Origin: Candidatus Saccharimonadota bacterium
Lineage (GTDB): Bacteria > Patescibacteriota > Saccharimonadia > Saccharimonadales > UBA4665
DNA: 64,000 bases
Assembly (NCBI GenBank): GCA_025928155.1
Contig: JAICKC010000007.1
Coordinates: forward strand, 1-64,000
Direction: 5' to 3'
The notes under the pieces were generated by a model, which ran no database searches, was not told the origin of the DNA, and saw only the letters and a list, made by a program, of their open reading frames with translations. The position numbers and the translations under genes were made by a program. Every line of letters begins with the position of its first letter. Position 1 is the stretch's first letter. Positions 55,128-63,102 of the stretch are shown here, piece after piece.

Positions 55128-55832
55128 ATGTGGCAAGAAACGAAACACGGATTATACAAACAATACACATTCCATGATTTTCGCAGCGCGTGGGGCTTTA
55201 TGCAGCGGGTGGCCGAGGCGGCAGAGCAGGCAAACCACCACCCGCGCTGGCAAAATGAGTGGAATGTCGTCGACATTTGGCTTAACACGCACGAAAATGG
55301 TATGCGCATCACCGACAAAGATCGCGAGCTTGCGCAGACAATTGATGCGCTCGTTGAGCCGCAGGTGGCTAACGGTGTGGAGAGTAACGTTGCTAAAAAG
55401 TCAACAAAAATAACAGAGATGCAATTGTACGCAGATGGTGGTTCTCGGGGTAACCCTGGCCCGAGCGCCAGCGGCTATGTGCTGCTCGACATGGACGGAC
55501 AGCCGGTGCTGCGCGCAGGTGAATACCTTGGCGTAACTACCAACAATCAGGCTGAGTACCAGGCGCTTAAACTTGGCCTAGAGCACGCACTGCACGACTA
55601 CCAGGCGCACGAAGTACACGTCTACATGGACAGCATGCTGGTCGTGAACCAAATGAAGAATATCTTCAAAATTAAGAATCGTGACTTGTGGCCCATCCAC
55701 AACGCGTGCGTGGAACTGACTAAAAAGTTCGAAAAAGTGTCTTTCGATCACGTGCCGCGCGAGCTTAACAAGGCGGCTGATACTGAGGTAAACAAGGCTT
55801 TAGACGAAGCCCTTGCTAACGAAAAGAGCTGA
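55128..55832 (+). CDS. Pterin-4a-carbinolamine dehydratase domain fused to RNase HI domain
   Basis: N-term FHDFRSAWGFMQRVAEAAEQANHHPRWQNEWNVVDIWLNTHE (PCD); C-term LYADGGSRGNPGPSASGYVLL…TTNNQAEYQALKLGLE…YMDSMLVVNQM (RNase HI). Confidence 0.88.
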   Translation: MWQETKHGLYKQYTFHDFRSAWGFMQRVAEAAEQANHHPRWQNEWNVVDIWLNTHENGMRITDKDRELAQTIDALVEPQVANGVESNVAKKSTKITEMQLYADGGSRGNPGPSASGYVLLDMDGQPVLRAGEYLGVTTNNQAEYQALKLGLEHALHDYQAHEVHVYMDSMLVVNQMKNIFKIKNRDLWPIHNACVELTKKFEKVSFDHVPRELNKAADTEVNKALDEALANEKS

Positions 55833-55863
55833 CAGATCGCAACAGAGGTGGTATACTGCTTAT

Positions 55864-56274
55864 CGTCAGATTGCTGATTGGTCGCGTGTGCACCGCTGAA
55901 CGGCCAAGGGAGATGGCAAAGCCATCACTGTTGGTTATCCGGCCGTGCACACGAGGAAAGTCCGGGCAGCATAGGGAGTGACAGTCGCTAACGGCGACCG
56001 GGGGTGACCCCAGGGAAAGTGCCACAGAAACGAAACTTCTGGTCCTTTGGGGTCAGTAAAGGTGAAACGCGCGAGGTAAGAGCTCGTAGTCGCCAGCGGT
56101 GACGCTGGCGGGAGGTAAACCCTGTCTGCTGCAAGGAATGGGCCGAGTCGGATACTTAAGTAATCCGTTGGTTCCCGCCAGCCCAAATATATACCGCTTG
56201 AGCCTGCCGGCAACGGTAGGCCTAGATAGATGACCAATTTCAATGACAAAACCCGGCTTACAGGCTTTCTGGCG
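55864..56274 (+). ncRNA. rnpB: RNase P RNA, bacterial type A
   Basis: GAGGAAAGTCCGGGC, GGTAAGAGCTC, ACAAAACCCGGCTTACAGG; P1 CGTCAGA (55864)/TCTGGCG (56268); P2 ATTGGTC/GACCAAT; TATACT -10 about 7 nt upstream. Confidence 0.96.
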
Positions 56275-56278
56275 CTAC

Positions 56279-56310
56279 GAAAACACCTCGCTATCCCGAG
56301 GTGTTTTGTT
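56279..56310. terminator. Bidirectional terminator between rnpB and rplT
   Basis: AAACACCTCG-CTATC-CGAGGTGTTTTG. Confidence 0.85.
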
Positions 56311-56348
56311 GTGGGTCGCCTAAAGCGCCTAGAAGAAGCTGAGGAGGA

Positions 56349-56690
56349 CTATTTGGCGGCCTTTACAACCGCTTCAAAGGCTTTTGGCTCGTTTACCGCT
56401 AGTTCGGCCAAGACTTTGCGGTCTAAGTCAATTTTAGCAGTCTTGAGGCCGGCAATCAGCCTTGAATAGGTGGTGCCGTTCAGGCGGGCCGCGGCGTTGA
56501 TACGTGCATTCCACAGCGCCCGGAAGCTGCGCTTGCGGTTACGGCGGTCACGGTAGGCGAACTGCAGGCTCTTGGTGACGGCTTGTTTGCCACGCTTAAT
56601 GCTGGCGCGATGAGGGTGCGTCATGCCTTTAGTGGCGCGGCGGATCTTTTGGTGCTTGGCGTGGCTTGTGACGCCTCGTTTGACTCGCAT
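56349..56690 (-). CDS. rplT: 50S ribosomal protein L20
   Basis: MRVKRGVTSHAKHQKIRRATKGMTHPHRASIKRGKQAVTKSLQFAYRDRRNRKRSFRALWNARINAAAR. Confidence 0.97.
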   Translation of the reverse strand: MRVKRGVTSHAKHQKIRRATKGMTHPHRASIKRGKQAVTKSLQFAYRDRRNRKRSFRALWNARINAAARLNGTTYSRLIAGLKTAKIDLDRKVLAELAVNEPKAFEAVVKAAK

Positions 56691-56694
56691 TTCT

Positions 56695-56889
56695 CTAGAC
56701 TCCCAGTTTCTGCTTAATCTTCTTACTGTTGTCGGGGTTCATGGTCAGCAGGCCGGCCAGTTTACGCTTGCGGGCGCCACTCTTCTTTTGCAAGAAGTGG
56801 CTGGCGTATGACTTGCGGGCGCGTACGCGACCGTTTTTGCTGACTTTTACGCGGTCTTTGGTACCGCTGTGGGTTTTGAGCTTTGGCAT
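56695..56889 (-). CDS. rpmI: 50S ribosomal protein L35
   Basis: MPKLKTHSGTKDRVKVSKNGRVRARKSYASHFLQKKSGARKRKL. Confidence 0.96.
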   Translation of the reverse strand: MPKLKTHSGTKDRVKVSKNGRVRARKSYASHFLQKKSGARKRKLAGLLTMNPDNSKKIKQKLGV

Positions 56890-56922
56890 ATCTTCTCCTT
56901 TGGATCTCCTATGTCTTCGTGC

Positions 56923-57456
56923 CTATTCTTCGGTAGGTTGAGCGGGTTTGCCGGTGCCCCGTATCACGAATGATAATTGTTTGCCGTTCAACTGAGGCTG
57001 CTGGTCGACGGCGATGGATTCGCCAAAGTCGTTAATGACCCGTTCGGCCAGCTTAAATCCTATATCTTTATGGGCGAGTTCACGACCTCGGAAAACAAGG
57101 GTGATTTTGACCTTGTGCCCGACTTCGAGAAACCCGGTGACTTTTCGCATTTTGACTTCGAGGTCGTGGTCGCCAATCTTGAGTCCGAAACGCATTTGCT
57201 TCATGTCAAGGCTTTTGGTGTTCCGCTTGTTGGCCTGCTGTTGCTTGGTTTTCTGGTAATTGTACTTACCCCAGTCAACGATCTTGACCACCGGCGGATC
57301 AGCATTTGGCGAGATCTCTACCAAGTCTAGCTCCTGTTCCTCGGCAAGCCGTAAAGCCTCGTTGCGGCTCATAATGCCAAGCTGTTTGCCATCACTGTCG
57401 ATGACCCGGAGCTGTGGTGCCCGAATTGCGGAGTTCAGGCGAGTGCTAGTGCTGAT
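56923..57456 (-). CDS. infC: Translation initiation factor IF-3, probable AUC start
   Basis: ISTSTRLNSAIRAPQLRVIDSDGKQLGIMSRNEALRLAEEQELDLVEISPNADPPVVKI…; AAGGAG 6 nt upstream of ATC (57454-57456); no ATG/GTG/TTG in between. Confidence 0.9.
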   Translation of the reverse strand: MSTSTRLNSAIRAPQLRVIDSDGKQLGIMSRNEALRLAEEQELDLVEISPNADPPVVKIVDWGKYNYQKTKQQQANKRNTKSLDMKQMRFGLKIGDHDLEVKMRKVTGFLEVGHKVKITLVFRGRELAHKDIGFKLAERVINDFGESIAVDQQPQLNGKQLSFVIRGTGKPAQPTEE

Positions 57457-57560
57457 ATAGGTCTCCTTATGTTGGTTTACAAACTGACATTTTACCAGAG
57501 AAGCAAACAGAGGTCAAACTGAGAATAAGCGTGGGGCACGGATACCGTTCAGCGGAGGGG

Positions 57561-58472
57561 TCACCCTTCCAAAGTGGAGCCGGGGAGGATTGGCTGACGA
57601 GATACCAGACTCGTCAGGCGGTTCCCCGCGCGTGAACGCCTTTTTGGTCTGAATATGCCGGCCCCCTGTCTAAATCGTAGCGGTAGACGTGCGGACGGTA
57701 TCGGAGAGCCTTGACTATATGCTACAGAGCGATTTTCTCTGCGCCGTCTAGGCCGGCAATGGTGCGGATGACCTCGGCGCTGCGCATATATGCTCAGGCG
57801 CTTAACTCCGGCAGCAAGCGAGGCAAGTACTTTGGCCAGCAAGCTTTTGCGCGTACCGGGCGGGCCGCCGAGCAGCAGATTATGCCCACCGGCGGCACTA
57901 ATCTCCACGGCGCGTTTACCGAGTTCCTGGCCGATCGCGTTCTCCAAGCCCAGCTCAGACTCGGCTACGGCATTAGGCACGCCAACTTTGGCTGCGAAAG
58001 CGGCATCAGCGGGGACGGTAGCACTGCTGTCGTTGAGACGTTTTTATATAGCTCAGCGAGCGTCTTGACCGGTACAAGTGTCACGTTCGGCATCAAAAGG
58101 GCTTGCTCGTAGTTACTAACAGGGACTAATTAAGCAGGTAGCGAACATGGTTGGTAGTAGCTAATATAGCTGTTGCTATGCCGAGGTCGAAGCTGCTGCC
58201 GTCTTTGGGCGCGTCGGCCAGAGTCAATTTATCGTAATGCGTTTGCGGGGCAGGTCAAGTTTGCTGCTGGCAAAGGCGCTGTAGATTCGCTCGCTCGCTT
58301 CGTCCACGGCTCTGCTCCCATAGTCCACGATGACCATGTTCGGCAGGCTGTTGCTTAAGCCACGCTCAATGGTCAGGATCAGGCCATCTCGGCCGGACTC
58401 AATCGGGCAAAATACACCCCTTCCGTTGTGTATGGATAGTCGCAATTGTAAAACAAAATCAAAAGAAAACAA
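57561..58472 (-). pseudogene. Decayed ComM/YifB-family Mg-chelatase-like AAA ATPase
   Basis: Fragments in different frames: SNSLPNMVIVDYGSRAVDEASERIYSAFASSKLDLPRKRITIN / KLTLADAPKDGSSFDLGIATAILATTNHV / PVSNYEQALLMPNVTLVPVKTLAELYKNVS / IGQELGKRAVEISAAGGHNLLLGGPPGTRKSLLAKVLASL. Confidence 0.85.
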
Positions 58473-58501
58473 CCCGTTTCTTCAGCAGAAACCGGGTTGT
58501 T
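58468..58501 (-). terminator. Rho-independent terminator on the minus strand
   Basis: Minus strand AACAACCCGGTTTC-TGCTGAA-GAAACGGGTTGTT followed by TTCTTTTGATTTTG. Confidence 0.75.
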
Positions 58502-58615
58502 CCAGAAAGTATTTTTGCCTGTTTTTAGTCGTCTTTGTATGAAACAACGGCTTGCGAGAAGCCGTTGTTTGTTCTTTTGACTTTTTGTTTTTGAGCACTT
58601 TTTTTATTCAGTGCT
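58502..58615 (-). ncRNA. Candidate small RNA (or mRNA of a 38-codon basic peptide)
   Basis: Promoter TTGACA-N17-TACTAT on the minus strand (58622-58650), hairpin AAACAACGGCTT-CTCGC-AAGCCGTTGTTT, terminator at 58468-58501. Confidence 0.45.
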
Positions 58616-58621
58616 ACAGAT

Positions 58622-58650
58622 ATAGTAGACCGGCAGAGGCACGGTGTCAA
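58622..58650 (-). promoter_or_regulatory. Sigma70-type promoter TTGACA-N17-TACTAT
   Basis: Reverse complement of 58645-58650 (TGTCAA) and 58622-58627 (ATAGTA), spacer 17. Confidence 0.75.
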
Positions 58651-58689
58651 CAATAAAATACAAGCATCTTCAGAAGGGGCTGTGTATAA

Positions 58690-59290
58690 CTTTTGCACGC
58701 AATTTCGGCCGGGTTTAGCGAGCTGAAGCAGCCTTATGTTCCGAGCACAAAACACACTCGGAAACGCGTCTGGCGGACCCCACGATGCGGTGCAAGTAAA
58801 CCCGCCGGAAATGGCTGGTTGATAATGCAGCACCGAGTCCAGAAGCCAAACTAGAAACCGCTCACGTGCGGACGGTAGCCCAGCTAAATCGCGCTATAGT
58901 TGTCATATTTCCGCGCGGGTTACTGGTCCGGCTCCGCGTCGGTTGAGTTTTTTGGTCTGGCTTCTTGGACTCGATCTCCCACGTTCTCGGCAGGGTGGTG
59001 GATTTCTACTGCGTTGCCGTAAAACCAAAAGCGGATTGACAAAAACGGGCAAGTGTAGTAGCATTGAAGTTGAGTCAGCAAAAACAAAAACAACGTTCGA
59101 ACCGCTTACTCAGGAGTAACGCTCGAACTGCCCTAAAGGCAGCAAGAGCGGTCAGTCACAATTAGCCACGCAGGCGAGAAGCGCTATTCATTCTATATAT
59201 AAGGGCGGTTTTCTCGCCGGTGGCACCATTTATCATAAATATATACGTCCCGGATGGCACTGCTTGGTGTCCGCGGGGCGTATTTTAGGC
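58690..59290 (+). ncRNA. Candidate structured non-coding RNA region
   Basis: CGGGTTTA/TAAACCCG closure around 58710-58805; 14-bp GAGTCCAGAAGCCA (58835)/TGGCTTCTTGGACTC (58958); CGGACggTAGCCC/GGGTTActgGTCCG inside; GGCGAGAA…TTCTCGCC; ATACGTCCCG/CGGGGCGTAT (59243-59283); G-U pairs favour the + strand. Confidence 0.45.
59036..59064 (+). promoter_or_regulatory. Candidate promoter TTGACA-N17-TAGCAT
   Basis: TTGACA 59036-59041, TAGCAT 59059-59064. Confidence 0.5.
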
Positions 59291-59322
59291 AATAACTAAA
59301 TAAGATAAAGACATGAAAAGAT

Positions 59323-59706
59323 ATGAACCTCACTAAGCAAACAAAACTAACGGTAGCAGCATGGTTGCTACTACTGGCATTCTTGGCGCTGACGGAGCCG
59401 ATCAGGCTCCCGGTCGTGGTGCTCATAGTGCCATTTGTGCTGCTGTTTACAGCGCTTTTCAGTATGTGGACCTCCGCGCAGCGGATACGCTTGCGCTTTT
59501 CGGCTCGTGGTAGACCCCACCCGCGGCTCGGAGCAGTCATTTGTGCCAGTGCAGTGATGCTACTGGCATTACAGTCTCTCGGACAGCTGACCCTACGTGA
59601 CGTGCTGACAGTGTTAGCAATCGTAGCGGTCAGTTACTTTTATTCGGGTAGGGCGGGCTTTTGGACGCCAAAGGACCAAGCTAACACCTATGAGACTCGG
59701 CTGTAG
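59323..59706 (+). CDS. Membrane hypothetical protein
   Basis: 127-aa ORF with four hydrophobic segments. Confidence 0.65.
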   Translation: MNLTKQTKLTVAAWLLLLAFLALTEPIRLPVVVLIVPFVLLFTALFSMWTSAQRIRLRFSARGRPHPRLGAVICASAVMLLALQSLGQLTLRDVLTVLAIVAVSYFYSGRAGFWTPKDQANTYETRL

Positions 59707-59724
59707 CGGTATATACTATATAGT

Positions 59725-60057
59725 ATGTATCCAGACACTCAGCAGAACCAGGCAGGTGTACCGGCAAACATGTCCGCTTCAGCACAGCCTCTGGCTATCC
59801 CGCAGGCCTTGCCTGGATCAGCGCCAGCCTCTAATCCCCTAACTACTATACCGGCTTCACAGGCAGCGCAGCCTGCGCAGCGCGTGCCGATGCCCTCCAG
59901 CAGTGTTGAGCAGCGCGTTGCGGAACATGCGAGGCACTTGGTCAAGCAGTACGGCAACGACCCATACCGGTTGAGCGAAGCTTTGGGGCAGCTCAAGGCT
60001 CAGTTTCAGACCGAGCAATTCCAGATTATCCCCAAACAGGGGGACGGCAGGCAGTAA
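59725..60057 (+). CDS. Hypothetical protein in the operon with the TraG/VirB4-like ATPase
   Basis: 110-aa ORF; Pro/Ala/Gln-rich N-terminus; immediately upstream of 60060. Confidence 0.65.
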   Translation: MYPDTQQNQAGVPANMSASAQPLAIPQALPGSAPASNPLTTIPASQAAQPAQRVPMPSSSVEQRVAEHARHLVKQYGNDPYRLSEALGQLKAQFQTEQFQIIPKQGDGRQ

Positions 60058-60059
60058 GT

Positions 60060-63005
60060 ATGGGCGTATTCTGGCTTATTATCATAGCTGCCGTGGCTGT
60101 TACGGGCCCTGTGTTGTTTATAAAACTACGAAAGAATAAGCAGGAAATCGTTGATTATGAGCGTGGAATCGAAATGGTTCCAGTGCTTATACACCTGCCT
60201 CCGACCAGTGAAGATACAGAGCTAAATGGTCGTGATGTCCGTGATATTGTTGACGAAAATATCTCAAAAGCACAAATTATTTACAACATTATTGCGAGTA
60301 CTACACAGAAGAATTTTAAGAATCGTTGGTTTGGGCAGCGTTCCTTTGGGTTTGAGGTAGTAGGCACGCGTGGCTTTGTGTATTTGTATGCGGCGGTGCC
60401 AGCCGATATGATCGACGTTCTCCGCCAAGCGGTTACCAGTGCATACCCGAGTACGCGACTAGAAGTCACCCAAGATCATAATATATTTAATGAAAGCGGG
60501 GGCTTCGGTGGCGTAGTAGGTGGCGAGCTTAACCTGCGGGAGTCGTTCGCATACCCGATAGCTACGTACCAGGACTTGAAGCGCGACGCCTTACAGTCAC
60601 TTTTGAACGCTATGTCTTCGCTAGAAAATGCCGACGGCGCGGCTATACAGATTCTATTCCGGCCGGCCGATAATGCTTGGCGCAAGCAGGCTAACCAACA
60701 CGCGAGCCAGAAGCGTAAGGGTGGTAAAGATGTGACCGCTGGGTTGCTCGCTAAGCAAATGGTGACGGCTCTTGTAAAGCCACCCGAGTCGACTAAGGAA
60801 GAGGGTGGCTCACCCAAGAAAGAGCTTTCGTCGCTTGAGCAGTCCGTAGTCGATGCCATAGATGACAAGACGCGTTACGCTGGTTTTGAGGTGACAATCC
60901 GCGTGATAGCGAGCTCAAACATCTCCGCGCGGTCACAGGCTATAGTAAATAATATAGTTGCCAGCTTTTCGCTGTTTGACAGCCCTGGTAAGAACGGCTT
61001 TAAGTACGAAGTATCCAAAGACAGCGGTGAGCTAGCGGTCGACTATATGCTGCGCAGGTTCCCGCGCCGGCGCAAGCGCAATATTATGAACTCGGTCGAG
61101 CTGGCGACACTGTTCCACTTCCCAGACCAGCGCAATATTCCAACGTCGCAGCTGAGCCGCCAAGAGTCCAAGCAGGTAGACGGCCCGCGCAATATGCCCG
61201 ACACGGGCTTGTTGCTGGGATTCAACGTGTTCCGGGGTGTCAAAAAGCCAATTCGGCTAGCACTCAAAGACCGCCAGCGCCACATGTATGCAGTGGGGCA
61301 GACCGGTACCGGTAAGTCTACATTCCTAGAGAACTTGGCATTGCAGGACATGCTGAACGGCGACGGCTTCGCCTTTGTGGATCCGCACGGCGATACCGTA
61401 GAGAAACTACTATCTATGGTTCCTAAGGAGCGGACCGAAGACGTTATATATTTCTGTCCATCGGAGATGGACTATCCAATGGGGCTTAATTTGTTCGAGT
61501 ACCACAACCCGGATCAGAAAGACTTTTTGATACAGGAAACTATTGGCATGCTCTATAAGTTGTATGATCCACAACACCAAGGCATCATGGGACCGCGCTA
61601 TGAAAGTATTTTTCGCAACGCTGCGCTGGCCGTTATGGCTGATCCTAACGGTGGTACCATGATAGATATTCCAAAACTCTTCCGCGATCCAGAGTTTTTG
61701 CGGCAGAAATTACAACACGTTAAGGATCCTAACGTGCTTGATTATTGGCAAAAGGAATTTCCTGCCAGCCAGAAGTCCAACGAAGCTGGGGAAATCAACA
61801 GCTGGTTCGTGAGTAAATTCGGTGCCTTCCTGAGTAATGAAATGATGCGCAATATCATCGGACAAACCAAGAGCGCCTTTGACCTGCGCGAAATCATGGA
61901 CAACAAGAAAATCTTGCTGGTGAACCTGAGCAAGGGCCGTACCGGCGACCTCAACAGCAAACTGCTGGGTATGATATTTGTGATGCAGTTCCAGGCTGCT
62001 GCTATGAGCCGCAGCAACGTTCCGGAAGATGACCGCGTGGACTTTTGCCTATATGTCGACGAGTTCCAAAACTTTAGTACTGATAGTTTCGCCACTATTA
62101 TGAGTGAGGCTCGAAAATACCATCTGAATCTCATCGTAGCCAACCAGTTTACTACCCAGTTGACCGAAGAGATTCGTGATGCTGTATTCGGCAACATCGG
62201 TAGTATCGTCAGCTTCCGTATCGGCCAGAACGATGTTGAGGCCCTTGGCCGTTATTTCCAACCGGCTTTCCAAGCCGATGATCTGCTGCGTATACCCAAT
62301 GCCAATGCGGTGGTGCGTACGTTAGTAGGTGGTGTGCCGACCCAGCCGTTCAGCATGGCTACTTTGCCACCACTCGGTAATCCCAATGCCCAGTTGTCCG
62401 ACGCGCTCAAGCAGCTCAGCGCTGCCAAATACGGCAGGCCGCGCGCGACAGTAGAAAAGGAGATCTTTGAGCGCATGACGACCAAACCCGCACCTCGGCC
62501 AGCAGCACCTGCGGCTCCGTTTGGCAGCCCAGGTGGTATGGCGCGGCCAAACTTTGGCGCGGGGTCGCCAGCCTCCGGCATGCCACCGGCCGGCCCTGGT
62601 TCCGGGTCGTTCCTCGATGAATGGCTTGCCAAGCAGCGCGCCCAGACGCCGCTGCCGTCATTTGCACCACCCCAGCCCCCAGCATCAAATGCAGCTCCAA
62701 ATATGCCACCAGCTTTGCCGCCTTCTCGGCTGTCAGGAGACTCCATTTCGGCTGGCAATATCTCAAGTACCCAGTTGGACCAGCAGGAAGTCGACGGCGT
62801 CGCTAGTGAACTTAAGAAAGGCTTGAGTGATACCTCAGGAGCTTCAGGCACTTCAGTGGCAAAGCAATCTGACCCTGACGGTGAGACCCTCCACGTGCAG
62901 CCCAAGGATCAAAAACCTGAGAACGATGACGACACGATAGCCATCGACAACGAAGGTAAGTTGCAGGTACGTCAGCCTGCCCCTGCTCAGGGTAATAGTC
63001 AATAG
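60060..63005 (+). CDS. VirB4/TraG-like (FtsK-HerA superfamily) ATPase with N-terminal TM and Pro-rich C-terminus
   Basis: YAVGQTGTGKSTFLENLALQDMLNGDGFAFVDPHGDTVEKLL, ILLVNLSKGRTGDLNSKLLG, FCLYVDEFQNFSTDSFATIMSEARKYHLNLIVANQF. Confidence 0.85.
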   Translation: MGVFWLIIIAAVAVTGPVLFIKLRKNKQEIVDYERGIEMVPVLIHLPPTSEDTELNGRDVRDIVDENISKAQIIYNIIASTTQKNFKNRWFGQRSFGFEVVGTRGFVYLYAAVPADMIDVLRQAVTSAYPSTRLEVTQDHNIFNESGGFGGVVGGELNLRESFAYPIATYQDLKRDALQSLLNAMSSLENADGAAIQILFRPADNAWRKQANQHASQKRKGGKDVTAGLLAKQMVTALVKPPESTKEEGGSPKKELSSLEQSVVDAIDDKTRYAGFEVTIRVIASSNISARSQAIVNNIVASFSLFDSPGKNGFKYEVSKDSGELAVDYMLRRFPRRRKRNIMNSVELATLFHFPDQRNIPTSQLSRQESKQVDGPRNMPDTGLLLGFNVFRGVKKPIRLALKDRQRHMYAVGQTGTGKSTFLENLALQDMLNGDGFAFVDPHGDTVEKLLSMVPKERTEDVIYFCPSEMDYPMGLNLFEYHNPDQKDFLIQETIGMLYKLYDPQHQGIMGPRYESIFRNAALAVMADPNGGTMIDIPKLFRDPEFLRQKLQHVKDPNVLDYWQKEFPASQKSNEAGEINSWFVSKFGAFLSNEMMRNIIGQTKSAFDLREIMDNKKILLVNLSKGRTGDLNSKLLGMIFVMQFQAAAMSRSNVPEDDRVDFCLYVDEFQNFSTDSFATIMSEARKYHLNLIVANQFTTQLTEEIRDAVFGNIGSIVSFRIGQNDVEALGRYFQPAFQADDLLRIPNANAVVRTLVGGVPTQPFSMATLPPLGNPNAQLSDALKQLSAAKYGRPRATVEKEIFERMTTKPAPRPAAPAAPFGSPGGMARPNFGAGSPASGMPPAGPGSGSFLDEWLAKQRAQTPLPSFAPPQPPASNAAPNMPPALPPSRLSGDSISAGNISSTQLDQQEVDGVASELKKGLSDTSGASGTSVAKQSDPDGETLHVQPKDQKPENDDDTIAIDNEGKLQVRQPAPAQGNSQ

Positions 63006-63102
63006 CCCCTAAGGTGTTTCACCTCTTGTAGCGGCTAGTCAAACACGTTATACTAATAAGCAGTTATTAAGGTGTCAATCAAAATCGGGAGAGGGTTATA
63101 CA

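Noticed and set aside
54804-55148. Minus-strand ORFs containing GVTGLEPATSRPPAVRATNCATPR and NLRPHGPQPYALPTALHP
   Set aside because: Antisense of tRNA-Pro and of the shared leader element; not protein-coding.
58710-58735. GAAGCAGCC reminiscent of the SRP RNA core
   Set aside because: Lacks the GGTC(A/C)GGAAGGAAGCAGCC context needed for 4.5S RNA.
58525-58833. Minus-strand ORF of 102 aa
   Set aside because: Not protein-like; crosses the promoter, hairpins and part of the structured region.
59072-59127. tmRNA-tag-like stretch AGTCAGCAAAAACAAAAACAACGTTCGAACCGCTTACTCAGGAGTAA
   Set aside because: No tRNA-like acceptor/T-arm pair or GGATTCGAC-type 5' end was found around it, so I did not call ssrA.
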